64,000 nt of DNA from an uncultured Bacteroidales bacterium (lineage in GTDB: Bacteria > Bacteroidota > Bacteroidia > Bacteroidales > Paludibacteraceae). Both the position numbers and the translations under genes were made by a program. Where the stretch lies: contig CALAUA010000013.1 in NCBI GenBank assembly GCA_937891975.1, forward strand, positions 1 to 64,000. Reading direction: 5' to 3'. A model generated the notes under the pieces. The model was not told where the DNA came from. It did no database searches and was given only the letters and a program-made list of their open reading frames with translations. Shown piece after piece: positions 20,808 to 30,350 of this stretch (positions within the stretch are counted from its first letter, which is position 1; every line of letters starts with the position of its first letter).

Positions 20808-23165
20808 ATGAAAAAATCTACCTTTTTACTCGCCTTATTGGCTATTTCTATAACGATGACAGCACAACTTCATGGCAATTGGAGCGCAAAGCAAGCGTTT
20901 AAGTCAGATGGAAAGTCGGTCACTATCTCTATGCTCGCCACTGCGGCTGCTCCTGAGAGCACAGTCGTTTTAGAGGAGGATTTCTCATTATTTACTGCGG
21001 GTACAGAAGATCAACCCGATAGCAAGAATATTGCTCCTGGCACTAATTATGTGTATGAGGTTGATCCTGCATATACGCATGTTCCACACTGGTTGGGATA
21101 TAGCGTGTATCAGGCAGGTGGCTGTGCCGCAATTGCTATGTACGAGTATTATGGTTATATGTATGGTGGTTACATCTCCACTCCAGAAGCAGAGTTGTAT
21201 GGCGAAGCTACTATCACTTTCCGTGCTCGCCGTGCTACAGCCAATCCTACAGTAGGAAAGCTGGATTTGGCGTTGTGCGATAACACCTCAGGTCGCTTGG
21301 AGACGAAAGAATTTCCATTGACAAGCGAGTGGCAAGAGTTTACTTGGACCACCGACAAAGCGACATTCAATGACAAAAACATCTTCCAATTCACTACTAA
21401 GGATGGTATGATTTTGGTGGATGACATCAAGATTACTCGTGTTCGCAACAAGATTGCCAATGTAGATGCCAACAACCCTATCAATAACTCTCCCACAGAG
21501 TTTGTAGCCAGTTGGATGCGTAGCACTACAGCAGATATAGACGGTTATCTCTTCTCTTTGTGGCGCACTGAAATGCCAGAAAAAGAAGAAACAGGTAGTG
21601 TGTCCATCGACTTTGAGAGCATCAACGTACTGTCCGACGGCAAATCAATAGATACAGATAATCCAGGCTATCCTGAGGGTTGGACTATTGATGTATCTAG
21701 TAATGGTGAGAAAGATATGTGTACTACCAAGGGCGACTACAACTCTGGCAAACAAGGTATTAACTTCGATGCTGAAGGTGATTATATCTTATCACCAGAG
21801 ATGCCTGCTCCAATCAGCAAGATCTCGTTCTGGGTAAAGCCAAGTAGCATGCAAGCAGAAGAGTATAACTTCTCATTGGTAGGTGTACAAGTGAAAGATA
21901 TTTACGGCGAATGGGAACCTATTGCTGCGTTGCCAAACTATTGGATGAAGAGCAAAGGCGGCATGTATGTCTTCGAAGGTGATGAAGTGGGACACTATAT
22001 CACACAAGTTCGCTTCTCTTGCGAGGGTTCATACGGCATCACTTTTGCTATAGATGATATCACGTTGGAATATGCCACACAAGCGATGCCAAAGATGCTG
22101 ATTACCGATTCGTTGGTAACCGACACTTTCTGCCTCGTATCTGGTATCGACCCAACCATGGAACACTTCTATAATGTGAAGGTAAAAGAGGGCGATTTGA
22201 TTTCTGCTCCAAGTAATAGCGTTTGGGTAGATGGTATCACAGGTATCACCCCTGTAGCGTTGCCAGCAACGGATATTACGAAGAATAGTTTTGTAGCAAA
22301 TTGGGAAGGTAATCATAATGCAGGTTCATACAAACTGACAATTTCTCAAACAGAAACGACCACTACTGCCAATCAAGAAGTAGTAATGATCGAAGAGGAC
22401 TTCAGTGGCATTAAAGATGGTACTTTTACAGAACCAGGATTCTCATGGGATTTGATTCACAACCTCAGCGAATACGGACAAAGCACCCAAGAATGGTTGC
22501 TCACTTATCCTCGTTGGGTAGTGGGTATGGCAGGTAGCCAAGGACCAAACGAATTTAGTGGCAGAGCAGGACTCGTGTTAAGCCCTAAGATGAAATTAGG
22601 CAACAACGCTGTGAAAGTATCGTTCAAGGCGTATAACAAATTGGCAGGTGAACGTATTTGGGTGCTGGCTGTAGAAGAGCACGACTCGCCTCAAGCAGTG
22701 GCAGGTGTAGTCGTACCATGCGGAAAAGCAAACACTTACACCACTGACACCGTGATTTTGGATAACGTAGACTTCGGCGAAAAGCCTTTGCACATTGCCT
22801 TCATGAGTGAGCAAGGTGAGTTCTATATAGATGATGTGAAGATTTCCCTCATCGTTCCAGAGGCGGGTACTGTCATTGAAAAAGTGTATAAGACCCTCGA
22901 AGTAAAAGAAACCTCTTGCGCGATCACAGACCTGCCAGCAGGCACTACCGAATATGCGTATAACGTCATTGTTAAACGCACAAAAGACTTCTTGGATTAT
23001 ACATCCAATATCTCCAATACTGTTTTGGTTAATCTCTTAGGAAGTGATGTGGAGAATGTGCAAATACCTAGTACAAATGAAGCAACTAAAGTCATTTCTA
23101 ATGGTCAATTGCTTATCCTTCGTGATGGCAAAACCTACAATGTGATGGGTGTGCAAGTAAAATAA
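20808..23165 (+). CDS. Large exported beta-sandwich protein with C-terminal sorting-like tail
   Basis: The 785-aa protein is started here at the ATG of MKKSTFLLALL; an ATG three codons earlier is less typical of a signal peptide. After the signal peptide come at least three jelly-roll/carbohydrate-binding-like modules, each introduced by EDFS- or DFES-type motifs and ending in DDI/DDVKI. They are separated by fibronectin-III-like segments (FVASWMRSTTADIDGYLFSLW, FVANWEGNHNAGSYKLTIS). It ends ISNGQLLILRDGKTYNVMGVQVK-style, the same tail as its neighbours. No catalytic motif was recognised; an adhesin or binding protein is the likeliest role (inference). Confidence 0.83.
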   Translation: MKKSTFLLALLAISITMTAQLHGNWSAKQAFKSDGKSVTISMLATAAAPESTVVLEEDFSLFTAGTEDQPDSKNIAPGTNYVYEVDPAYTHVPHWLGYSVYQAGGCAAIAMYEYYGYMYGGYISTPEAELYGEATITFRARRATANPTVGKLDLALCDNTSGRLETKEFPLTSEWQEFTWTTDKATFNDKNIFQFTTKDGMILVDDIKITRVRNKIANVDANNPINNSPTEFVASWMRSTTADIDGYLFSLWRTEMPEKEETGSVSIDFESINVLSDGKSIDTDNPGYPEGWTIDVSSNGEKDMCTTKGDYNSGKQGINFDAEGDYILSPEMPAPISKISFWVKPSSMQAEEYNFSLVGVQVKDIYGEWEPIAALPNYWMKSKGGMYVFEGDEVGHYITQVRFSCEGSYGITFAIDDITLEYATQAMPKMLITDSLVTDTFCLVSGIDPTMEHFYNVKVKEGDLISAPSNSVWVDGITGITPVALPATDITKNSFVANWEGNHNAGSYKLTISQTETTTTANQEVVMIEEDFSGIKDGTFTEPGFSWDLIHNLSEYGQSTQEWLLTYPRWVVGMAGSQGPNEFSGRAGLVLSPKMKLGNNAVKVSFKAYNKLAGERIWVLAVEEHDSPQAVAGVVVPCGKANTYTTDTVILDNVDFGEKPLHIAFMSEQGEFYIDDVKISLIVPEAGTVIEKVYKTLEVKETSCAITDLPAGTTEYAYNVIVKRTKDFLDYTSNISNTVLVNLLGSDVENVQIPSTNEATKVISNGQLLILRDGKTYNVMGVQVK

Positions 23166-23186
23166 TTGGCAATAAGAAATGGTAGT

Positions 23187-24869
23187 ATGAAGAAGTGGTT
23201 TATTATTCTTTCGTTATCCCTATTAACTGTATCAACGGCGCTGTCACAACCCAATCAACGGGTTGTGACAGCCGCTCCCATTGATACGATAGATGTGGTG
23301 TGTCACGACTTAGAGTTGAATACTGATTTCCTCAGTCTATTCAAAATGGCATATATCTTTGCTAACAATGATGAATATGAACTGACTGGAGCAATCTATG
23401 CAGACTCAATTCCTCCTGGTACATATACCAATTGCGTGATGGACCTTAAGCATATCGCTACGCAAACGAAGATTCCTGCTGTGAGTGTTACGCTTACATT
23501 AGCTGTAGATGCCAATCGCAATTGTGTCATCACGGGGGAAATGTTAGGAGAGGATAATATCTGCTACAATTTGCATTTGTCGTGGACACCTCCTGTATCT
23601 ACAGATACGGTGCACATAGCATTCGACAAGTCGGCTTCTGTGGCATACTATCCAGATTTGGAGCATGACTTTATGCTAGTGAATCAAAATGATGCGTATG
23701 AGATAGCGTTGGACATCATTGGTGTTCCTATGGACAGCAGTTTCACCGAGAAGAACCTGAATATTGGTTTTTGTATGATTGCAGATAAGACAACCCAAGA
23801 CACGATAAAGATAGCTTCGGCTAATGGACGCGTGTGGCAATCTAATGATACGACGTATTTGTCTGCTGATGTAGCAGGTTTTGATGCTGTGACATATAGC
23901 ATAGACTTGTGGTATGTTGTACCCGAAGTGACACAAACACACACACTGACTATCTCCGATGCTACATTCTACAACAAGTTGGAAGAAGAAGGATTTTATG
24001 CGCTAATTGGCAAAACCGAAGACCAATCGTTGGAGTTTGCGATTTCGTTATTAGGCAGTACGGAGGAGGATATTCCTGGCACATATATCAATGACGGACT
24101 CTTTGGCGGATTCACGGGCAAGAACTATGACTTCATCAATTATATTGGTGGCAGTTATTCCACATATATAGCCAAATGGAATGCCGACAAAAACGACTAT
24201 GATGTGCTATCCATTGAAAAAGGTAATGCCAAAGTCACAATGGATGAAGAGCAAAATGTCACTCTAGTGGGAACGTTTATTACACGAGATGGTGTCCAAT
24301 ATAATATAACTTTAACCACCAAAGTGGATATACCTCGTTTGGATGATGATATGACTGAAGGGGCGATTGATTGTGTGATTACGGGCGACGATATTACGCT
24401 AGAAGACAAAACAGCAGAGAATGGCAGTATTTTCTTTGATGTGATGACAGACAACGCGTTGATGGCACTCTACTTCTATGCCGAAGCAGCCGACCCAGAT
24501 ATTGTTATTCCCGAAGGAATCTATTATATTGATGACTCTGAAGATTACTTCTCGGTAAATGCCAGCGATGGTTCTATCAGCACTTATCCATCCTTCTATG
24601 CCACGCATAATGGAAATGACTTTACATCGATGTACTTCTTTGTGAGCGGTACGGTGGAGGTAAAGAACAAAAACGGAAAACTATATATGGAAATTAATGC
24701 ACGAAACTCATACAACGTGCCAGCGCATATTATCTATGATGGTTCTGCTACCACTGATCTCTTGGACACCCGAATCCCGAATCCCGATACCCGAAAGACC
24801 ATACAGAATGGTCAGCTCCTCATTCTTCGCAATGGTGAGACATACAATGTTTTGGGTGCAAAATTATAA
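23187..24869 (+). CDS. Exported protein of tandem beta modules with sorting-like tail
   Basis: The 560-aa protein starts at ATG 23187 (MKKWFIILSLSLL); the frame is also open back to a TTG just after the previous gene, but that would put residues ahead of the signal peptide. It contains about four copies of a roughly 120-residue module that I cannot name. Modules begin with DTI-type strands, contain DEYE-like turns and GTYINDGLFG, and end in YSIDLWYVVPE. The following gene has the same modules, so the two are tandem paralogues. A heptamer array lies just before the tail IQNGQLLILRNGETYNVLG. A strong hairpin sits just after the signal-peptide coding region. Confidence 0.8.
   Translation: MKKWFIILSLSLLTVSTALSQPNQRVVTAAPIDTIDVVCHDLELNTDFLSLFKMAYIFANNDEYELTGAIYADSIPPGTYTNCVMDLKHIATQTKIPAVSVTLTLAVDANRNCVITGEMLGEDNICYNLHLSWTPPVSTDTVHIAFDKSASVAYYPDLEHDFMLVNQNDAYEIALDIIGVPMDSSFTEKNLNIGFCMIADKTTQDTIKIASANGRVWQSNDTTYLSADVAGFDAVTYSIDLWYVVPEVTQTHTLTISDATFYNKLEEEGFYALIGKTEDQSLEFAISLLGSTEEDIPGTYINDGLFGGFTGKNYDFINYIGGSYSTYIAKWNADKNDYDVLSIEKGNAKVTMDEEQNVTLVGTFITRDGVQYNITLTTKVDIPRLDDDMTEGAIDCVITGDDITLEDKTAENGSIFFDVMTDNALMALYFYAEAADPDIVIPEGIYYIDDSEDYFSVNASDGSISTYPSFYATHNGNDFTSMYFFVSGTVEVKNKNGKLYMEINARNSYNVPAHIIYDGSATTDLLDTRIPNPDTRKTIQNGQLLILRNGETYNVLGAKL
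23241..23271. promoter_or_regulatory. 12-bp perfect inverted repeat inside a coding region
   Basis: CTGTCACAACCC (23241-23252) pairs with GGGTTGTGACAG (23260-23271) across a 7-nt loop. It lies within codons about 19-29 of the gene at 23187, near the predicted signal-peptide cleavage site. No T run follows, so it is not a standard terminator. It may influence mRNA stability or translation. Confidence 0.5.
24769..24796. repeat. 7-bp unit array (CCCGAAT)
   Basis: Units CCCGAAT, CCCGAAT, CCCGATA, CCCGAAA (24769-24796), in frame, encode the RIPNPDTRK linker just before the C-terminal tail of the 23187 gene. The unit closely resembles the CCCGACT array in rimO (53518). Confidence 0.8.
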
Positions 24870-24888
24870 ATAAAATCAATAAGTCTGT

Positions 24889-27384
24889 ATGAAGAAGATT
24901 TTTACCATTTTCATGGTGCTGATGGTAGGAGCAAGCATATTGGCTAGTTCCCCGATGAAGCTTCCTAAGAAAGAGCAAGTATTAAATACTAAGCCAATGG
25001 CTACTATGAGCCAATTGACAGATGTGCAAAAAAAAGTAGTTCGTCCATTATCTGCTGATGCATCAGATGTGCGTCGTCATCCGGTTGCATCATATGCTAT
25101 GCCACTCAAGCGAGAGGCGAAAACTGAGGTTATTAGCCTCAATGGTGATGGTTTTTTAGTAGGGCCTGAATATGAAGCAGAAACAGGTGAATGGTATATC
25201 GCGTTGGAAGCACAAGGATATACATTCCGCCTTTGCTGGTATGGCAATGAAGAAAGCTATTGCGGCGAATATACCTTTGATGATATTAGTTGGGATTGGA
25301 CTTGGGGATGGTATCAGTCGTCTAATTCCTATTATGAGATTTATCTATCTGATATTACGATGAGCATCTCGGAGAAGCAAGTGGGCAATTACCTCAAGCA
25401 AATCATATTGGATGCCACACTTGTTGATGACCAAGATAATATCTACGAGTTGCATGCGGTGCACAATATGTATATCCCTAAGTCCACTGTGTATAACTTG
25501 ATTGAAGAAGCGGAAGTGAGTATGTACGATGGTGGCTATACGCTCGATGGCAACAATGCAGATATGGATATTCTTCTGAGTGTGAAATCGAATGTAGTGG
25601 ATGGCTTCTATACCCATAAGGATTTCGAAGCAGGAATGACCAGAATTGAGTACAAGGGCGTGAAACAAGATATATTGCAAGCGACATTAAATGTTGTAGG
25701 TGGATATATGGAAGATGGCTCATTGAGCTATGAAGCAGAGTTGTCATTCTTCAATCAAGATACAGTGCAACATATTGTGTATTTGTCAGCTCCATTGCCA
25801 GCAGTACATGACACGATTCGTGTATCGTGTAATAATTTGGAGATTGATGAATCGTTTGCAGCATATGGCATGATGCTAGTTACTGGTTCGTCGGATGAAT
25901 ATGACGTGATTGCGATGTATGAGGGTACGCGCGCGGAGGAAGGTGTGTATAAAAATGTTGGGCTTACTATAGCCGATAAGGTCACATGGATGGAGCAACC
26001 AGCTATTTATGCTACGCTCACACTTACCCAAGGCACTGACGGCTGGGAAGCAAACATAGAAGCATATGGTAGCGACTATAACTGGTATTCCATTGATATG
26101 AAATATATCGTGCCAGAACCAACTAAAACAGTAAAGATTAGTTTTGAAGAACCTGCTATAGCTACTTTTAGACCCGATCAATTCAATATGATTCAGCTCT
26201 TGCATGAGAACACTAGTGCAGATTATGACGCTTCGCTGACAATTTATAGTATTGGTCTCGGCGAAGAGTTTGGCAAGGACAATGTATTGATGGATTATTC
26301 TGGCATTTATGATAAATTGGCGCAACGCTCCGTGCTAATGGCAGATGTAAAGGGTGTGCTGAATCAGCGTGGAGATACTACAGTGATTAATGTTAGTGTC
26401 ATAGGTTGGGATGCAGTACAATACGATATCGAATTGTGGTATGCTGTGCCAGAACCTGTGAGGACGGTGGAACTGGAAATGCCAGTAGAGTTTATCAATC
26501 GAATGCAAGATGGCTACTATACCTTGGGTGCCTATACTCCTGATTCCACATGGTATGTCTCTTTTTCACCAATGACGAGTGAGGTAGCTGGTACATTTGT
26601 TAACGATGGTGTGTTTGGTAGATTCGGTGATACGGAAGGCAAATATGACTTCTATGGTGGAGAGACTTTTATCTACGAAGAAGCCAACTTGGGCAGATAT
26701 TCCGTTGAGAAAGGCACTCTCGTAGTTGAGGTTGCAGAGAGCGGAGAAATCACGGCAGAAGCCAAAGTGATTTGTTCGAATGCGGTATATTACCATATTA
26801 AGATGACTTCGAAGTATAATACCCATTTGGATTACGATGAGCCAGAGGAGGAGGTAGATCGCATATATACCACCGATGATGTGGTGTTTATTGAGGATCA
26901 AATAGCTGATAATGGGTATATATTTCTGCAACTGATAGCAGCGGATGAGTCGGATGAAGCACAATTTTTCTTCTATGCAGAGGAGGCAGATGAAGATATT
27001 ACTATTCCCGTAGGCACCTATACAATTGATTATACAGAGGATTATGGTACCGTTCAAGCTAATCCTGGTGTACAAGGCATTGGTGTATGGCCTTCGTTCT
27101 ATGCGTTGAAGGCAGAAGGCGGTTACGCAGTACCATTGTGGCTATTGGTAGGTGGTACGGTGGAAGTGTCAAAAGACGAGGAAGGTAATCCACATTTGGA
27201 GGTGAATGCTGTGAATTCTTATGGTGTATCTGTGCATATCGTGTATGATGGTACACCTACAGATACTAGCGTAGAGAATATCACCACAGAAGAAGTAGCG
27301 ACTGAGAAGGTATTGAAGAATGGTCAGTTGCTGATTATCCGCAATGGTAAGATCTTCAATGTGGTAGGTCAATCTGTGAAGTAA
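24889..27384 (+). CDS. Exported protein of tandem beta modules with sorting-like tail (paralogue of the 23187 product)
   Basis: The 831-aa protein has a signal peptide (about 1-20), a basic propeptide-like stretch, then about five to six roughly 120-residue modules of the kind seen in the previous gene. Shared landmarks are DTIRVSCNNLEIDESF versus DTIDVVCHDLELNTDF, VPEPxxTVxx linkers, GTFVNDGVFG versus GTYINDGLFG, and NSYGVSVHIVYDG versus NSYNVPAHIIYDG before the tail. It ends LKNGQLLIIRNGKIFNVVG. The gene starts 19 bp after its paralogue, so the two are likely co-transcribed, with a terminator after this one. Function unknown; a surface-exposed or secreted position is inferred. Confidence 0.82.
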   Translation: MKKIFTIFMVLMVGASILASSPMKLPKKEQVLNTKPMATMSQLTDVQKKVVRPLSADASDVRRHPVASYAMPLKREAKTEVISLNGDGFLVGPEYEAETGEWYIALEAQGYTFRLCWYGNEESYCGEYTFDDISWDWTWGWYQSSNSYYEIYLSDITMSISEKQVGNYLKQIILDATLVDDQDNIYELHAVHNMYIPKSTVYNLIEEAEVSMYDGGYTLDGNNADMDILLSVKSNVVDGFYTHKDFEAGMTRIEYKGVKQDILQATLNVVGGYMEDGSLSYEAELSFFNQDTVQHIVYLSAPLPAVHDTIRVSCNNLEIDESFAAYGMMLVTGSSDEYDVIAMYEGTRAEEGVYKNVGLTIADKVTWMEQPAIYATLTLTQGTDGWEANIEAYGSDYNWYSIDMKYIVPEPTKTVKISFEEPAIATFRPDQFNMIQLLHENTSADYDASLTIYSIGLGEEFGKDNVLMDYSGIYDKLAQRSVLMADVKGVLNQRGDTTVINVSVIGWDAVQYDIELWYAVPEPVRTVELEMPVEFINRMQDGYYTLGAYTPDSTWYVSFSPMTSEVAGTFVNDGVFGRFGDTEGKYDFYGGETFIYEEANLGRYSVEKGTLVVEVAESGEITAEAKVICSNAVYYHIKMTSKYNTHLDYDEPEEEVDRIYTTDDVVFIEDQIADNGYIFLQLIAADESDEAQFFFYAEEADEDITIPVGTYTIDYTEDYGTVQANPGVQGIGVWPSFYALKAEGGYAVPLWLLVGGTVEVSKDEEGNPHLEVNAVNSYGVSVHIVYDGTPTDTSVENITTEEVATEKVLKNGQLLIIRNGKIFNVVGQSVK

Positions 27385-27427
27385 GATTTATGACATAGCC
27401 ACACAGTTGAACTATACCAATAACAAT

Positions 27428-27464
27428 AATCCCCGTAACTCGTATGAGTGCGGGGATTTTTATT
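27428..27464. terminator. Terminator between convergent operons
   Basis: AATCCCCG (27428-27435) pairs with CGGGGATT (27451-27458), with an inner ACTC/GAGT helix and a following T-rich stretch. It can end the 20808-27384 operon and perhaps the leftward cluster that finishes at 27519. Confidence 0.75.
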
Positions 27465-27518
27465 TTATAGTTATATATAACTTATCGGTTATACTGTTAA
27501 GCGGTTAAGAACGAGAGG

Positions 27519-28916
27519 TTAGCGAGTAATCTCGCGTCCTTGCAGGTCATATTCTACTCCATCAATGCGGATGATGAATTGACCATTGCGCATGAGTTTC
27601 TCTATGTGAGCTTTGTCAAATACTACATTCTCTACGGCTGTTTCATCAGACAATGTGCAAGTGATGGTATATGTTTGGTCATTGTACAATTTACCCGTTG
27701 CAACAAAACCACCTTTCTCATCCATGACTACACTACCATTCTTGATGCGCCAGACATAGTACATTTGCTGTTTATCGGTCTCTAAAGTCTGAGATTGATA
27801 ATATGCCATATGTGAACCTTTAACTACTAGTGCTAATGGATCAAAATAACCCGCAGTAAAGGTATTCTCCACATCGCCCTCTGCAAATGACAAAGTATCT
27901 ATATTCGCAGGGAGAATGGTATCGGGAGTATTGAACTCTAAATCCACAACCATTTTCATTGCTCCATAGAAACCAGAACGAGTTACTTTACTAGCTATCA
28001 ATCTCAGATTCAGTTTATTGTCGGATGGCTTGCTATATTCTACCGATGAGAAAATAAGGTCTTTTTGATGAGGAACCGCCTTGGCTTCAGTAAGTCCGAA
28101 CGGCCATTTAAAATGCTCGCCACCTGTAGTGCCTGCTACAACAGGTTTTTCTTCCGCATTGATTACAGGTTTCTTTGTAGATCCTGTGATATATGCCACT
28201 ATCACACAGTTCTCTGCCATAAAGTTCTCTGGCAATTTATAAGTATATGTCTTGCTGTATGCCTGATTTTCCACAGTCACTTTATCTCCTAATGCATCAG
28301 AGCAAAGCAAGTCGCGAACTACGCGCGGGTGGACGAACTCTATCCATCCTTTTCCTTCGAAAGATAGATCTCCTTCATCAGCTTGCTTGCCGATAAGACC
28401 ATTCTCCTTGATGAGCACAGTGAGCAAATACTCTGTCACATCTACATTCGCCACTTGTCCGCTCACCGTAATAGTCATGTCTCTGGTTGCTGCATCATAG
28501 GTGTGATTAATCTCCACTGATGCTTCAGCTGTAGTGCCACATTTAGCATCTATCAGTTCTTCCATACCATCATTGGGTAAAAAATGAGGATCAAAAGGGA
28601 CCGATGTACCAGTAATCTTTGTGCGATTGATTGCTATCATAGGAGCCCCTGGTACACCACATGTCCTACCAATCTTCTCGCTCTCAGAGATGGTATATTC
28701 ATCTGGTTGGTATCCATAGTGATGACTGACCCATATACACGGAGTAGTACTATTTCTGAAATATTGATCCAAACAATACATACCCTCTGGGCAGTATTTG
28801 CAAGCTGCACCCGTAAAGTGCTCAATGAGGTATTTACGAGGGAAAGATGTTGGCACTTCTTGTGCTGACATTATTACTGCTACAAAGAGCAGAATAGAAG
28901 TGAAAATCTTTTTCAT
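27519..28916 (-). CDS. Omp28-like exported protein with CxxC and sorting-like tail
   Basis: The 465-aa protein starts at MKKIFTSILLF (28916), because a longer frame would put 23 residues in front of a perfect signal peptide and overlap the gene upstream. After the signal peptide comes EVPTSFPRKYLIEHFTG and then a thioredoxin-like C39-K-Y-C42-PEG motif, as in Porphyromonas Omp28-related proteins. The remainder is beta-rich. It ends with LMRNGQFIIRIDGVEYDLQG, the tail type of this region. The first 37 residues are nearly identical to those of the protein at 33995, so they are paralogues. Last gene of the leftward envelope/thiol cluster. Confidence 0.85.
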   Translation of the reverse strand: MKKIFTSILLFVAVIMSAQEVPTSFPRKYLIEHFTGAACKYCPEGMYCLDQYFRNSTTPCIWVSHHYGYQPDEYTISESEKIGRTCGVPGAPMIAINRTKITGTSVPFDPHFLPNDGMEELIDAKCGTTAEASVEINHTYDAATRDMTITVSGQVANVDVTEYLLTVLIKENGLIGKQADEGDLSFEGKGWIEFVHPRVVRDLLCSDALGDKVTVENQAYSKTYTYKLPENFMAENCVIVAYITGSTKKPVINAEEKPVVAGTTGGEHFKWPFGLTEAKAVPHQKDLIFSSVEYSKPSDNKLNLRLIASKVTRSGFYGAMKMVVDLEFNTPDTILPANIDTLSFAEGDVENTFTAGYFDPLALVVKGSHMAYYQSQTLETDKQQMYYVWRIKNGSVVMDEKGGFVATGKLYNDQTYTITCTLSDETAVENVVFDKAHIEKLMRNGQFIIRIDGVEYDLQGREITR

Positions 28917-28929
28917 ACTATATACAAGA

Positions 28930-29526
28930 TTATTGTTTGATATACTTCTTACCATTAATAATATAGATACCAGCAGGTAACTCACTTAGGTCGTTGTATG
29001 GCATTTTCTGACCAAGGATGCTATAGATAATGCCATTGTATTGTGGAGCAACCACATCCTCCACTGCGCTAGTAAGATAGCAATACTTAACTGTCAAAGT
29101 AATTGCAGGATTTACACCGTCATTGAAGGTGTAGGCAATGGTAGTAGTACCAGCTTCCGTAGGAAAGAAGTGAGTCTGCCAATCTCCTGTTGCAGAGAAT
29201 AGATCTATAGACAACTCTTGTTTGAGTTCGCCATTGCTTTGGAAGCAAGAACCTAAACAGAACTGATCGTTCGAGTGGATAGACGAACGCTCGATAGTTA
29301 CCTTCAACTGTTTGTTTGCAGGAGTGACATAGCCCATGAGAGACATCACATCTTTTTCAGTGATAAAATCTTCTTCGTGGTCAGTCACTACGATAGTAGT
29401 GTCTTTGGTAATCTCGGTGATTACTTCTTCGTCGTTTTCATCCCAATAGCTAATGCTTAATCCCATACCAGCGTGTGCGGTAAGCAGCATACTTGCCATT
29501 AAGAGAGTTGTAAAAATCTTTTTCAT
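28930..29526 (-). CDS. Small exported protein with type IX-like C-terminus
   Basis: The 198-aa protein begins MKKIFTTLLMASMLLTAHA (signal peptide). Its middle is a single beta-rich domain with a C-x3-C pair (CLGSC). It ends YSILGQKMPYNDLSELPAGIYII followed by a basic KKYIKQ end, which matches the common type IX sorting-domain pattern (G-x-x-x-x at the start, GIYII near the end) better than the other tails here. Thirteen bp separate it from the next gene. Function unknown; the location in an Omp28/thioredoxin cluster suggests an envelope role. Confidence 0.78.
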   Translation of the reverse strand: MKKIFTTLLMASMLLTAHAGMGLSISYWDENDEEVITEITKDTTIVVTDHEEDFITEKDVMSLMGYVTPANKQLKVTIERSSIHSNDQFCLGSCFQSNGELKQELSIDLFSATGDWQTHFFPTEAGTTTIAYTFNDGVNPAITLTVKYCYLTSAVEDVVAPQYNGIIYSILGQKMPYNDLSELPAGIYIINGKKYIKQ

Positions 29527-29529
29527 ACT

Positions 29530-30333
29530 TTATTCAATAATGTTTTTAAGTTTATATTCGTTTACCTGGATTGCCGTACCATCTTTCATTACAACACCCA
29601 CGATATTGCAGTTCTTGGCTACAACATTGTTGGGTAGTGTATAATTGAGGGAGATAGATGAAGATTCACCACTTTCCACCGTCGTTGGCGTTCCCCATGT
29701 GCTAGTAATCGCGTCCCTCAATATATGATTGTGGACATATTCTCTGTTCGTCTTTTTATTAGGCATTATCTGTGGTCCGATGATAGAGTCCTCAGTTAGC
29801 CATACGATATATTCTAAGGATAAACCATCATAAGACAGGTTCTCGATTGTAGCTACTATTTGTATGTTGCTGGAGTCAACTTGTATCGCCTGTGTCAAAG
29901 TTACAGGTGAGAGCATCATAGCGGACTGCTGGCACGCTGTTCCCCATGTCTGGTATTCTTCCTTCTGCGACATATTCACAACACCAAATGGGAGAAATGG
30001 GATTTCCCAATGCTTGTAATACTCATCTGATTCGGGGCATGTATAATCCCATTCAGGGCGAGCTGCTTGTGTGAGCGTGTTGCTTGCTGGGTGCATCTCT
30101 ACGACCACCAACTTATCTCCATAATACTCCTGCAAATCGTGTGCCGTAGTGGCAGCGTTAGGGCAATTGTTGCATTGTAATCCCGAAAACTCCACAATCA
30201 GCGTCGTGCGATTGGTTTCCTCCATCTCTACAGGGATAAATTGATCGTTCTCTGGTATTACTTCACAAGCTGTCAATAGCGAGCCAAGAACCAAGAGTAA
30301 GGAACAAAGACTTATTTGTATATTCGATTTCAT
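29530..30333 (-). CDS. Omp28-like lipoprotein with CxxC motif
   Basis: The 267-aa protein starts at MKSNIQ (30333), giving a lipoprotein signal with lipobox LTAC (Cys23). The longer frame would overlap the upstream gene and add eight residues before the signal. Residues 45-60 read TLIVEFSGLQC54-N-N-C57-PNA, the Omp28 form of a thioredoxin-like active site. No C-terminal sorting tail is seen, so it should be anchored by lipid. The hydrophobic signal core LLLVLGSLL is encoded by a heptamer array (30281-30308). Confidence 0.83.
   Translation of the reverse strand: MKSNIQISLCSLLLVLGSLLTACEVIPENDQFIPVEMEETNRTTLIVEFSGLQCNNCPNAATTAHDLQEYYGDKLVVVEMHPASNTLTQAARPEWDYTCPESDEYYKHWEIPFLPFGVVNMSQKEEYQTWGTACQQSAMMLSPVTLTQAIQVDSSNIQIVATIENLSYDGLSLEYIVWLTEDSIIGPQIMPNKKTNREYVHNHILRDAITSTWGTPTTVESGESSSISLNYTLPNNVVAKNCNIVGVVMKDGTAIQVNEYKLKNIIE
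30281..30308. repeat. 7-bp unit array in a lipoprotein signal
   Basis: Units GAGCCAA, GAACCAA, GAGTAAG, GAACAAA (30281-30308) encode the signal-peptide core. It belongs to the same family as the arrays at 10020 and 12032, and again supplies LGS. Confidence 0.72.
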
Positions 30334-30350
30334 AATTCTAAATAACAACC

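Noticed and set aside
27484..27507. Possible 8-bp array (ATCGGTTA, TACTGTTA, AGCGGTTA)
   Set aside because: Only three weakly similar units; too little to separate from chance.
28917..28985. Longer N terminus for the Omp28-like protein at 27519
   Set aside because: It would overlap the preceding gene and put 23 residues in front of a typical MKKIF signal peptide shared with paralogues.
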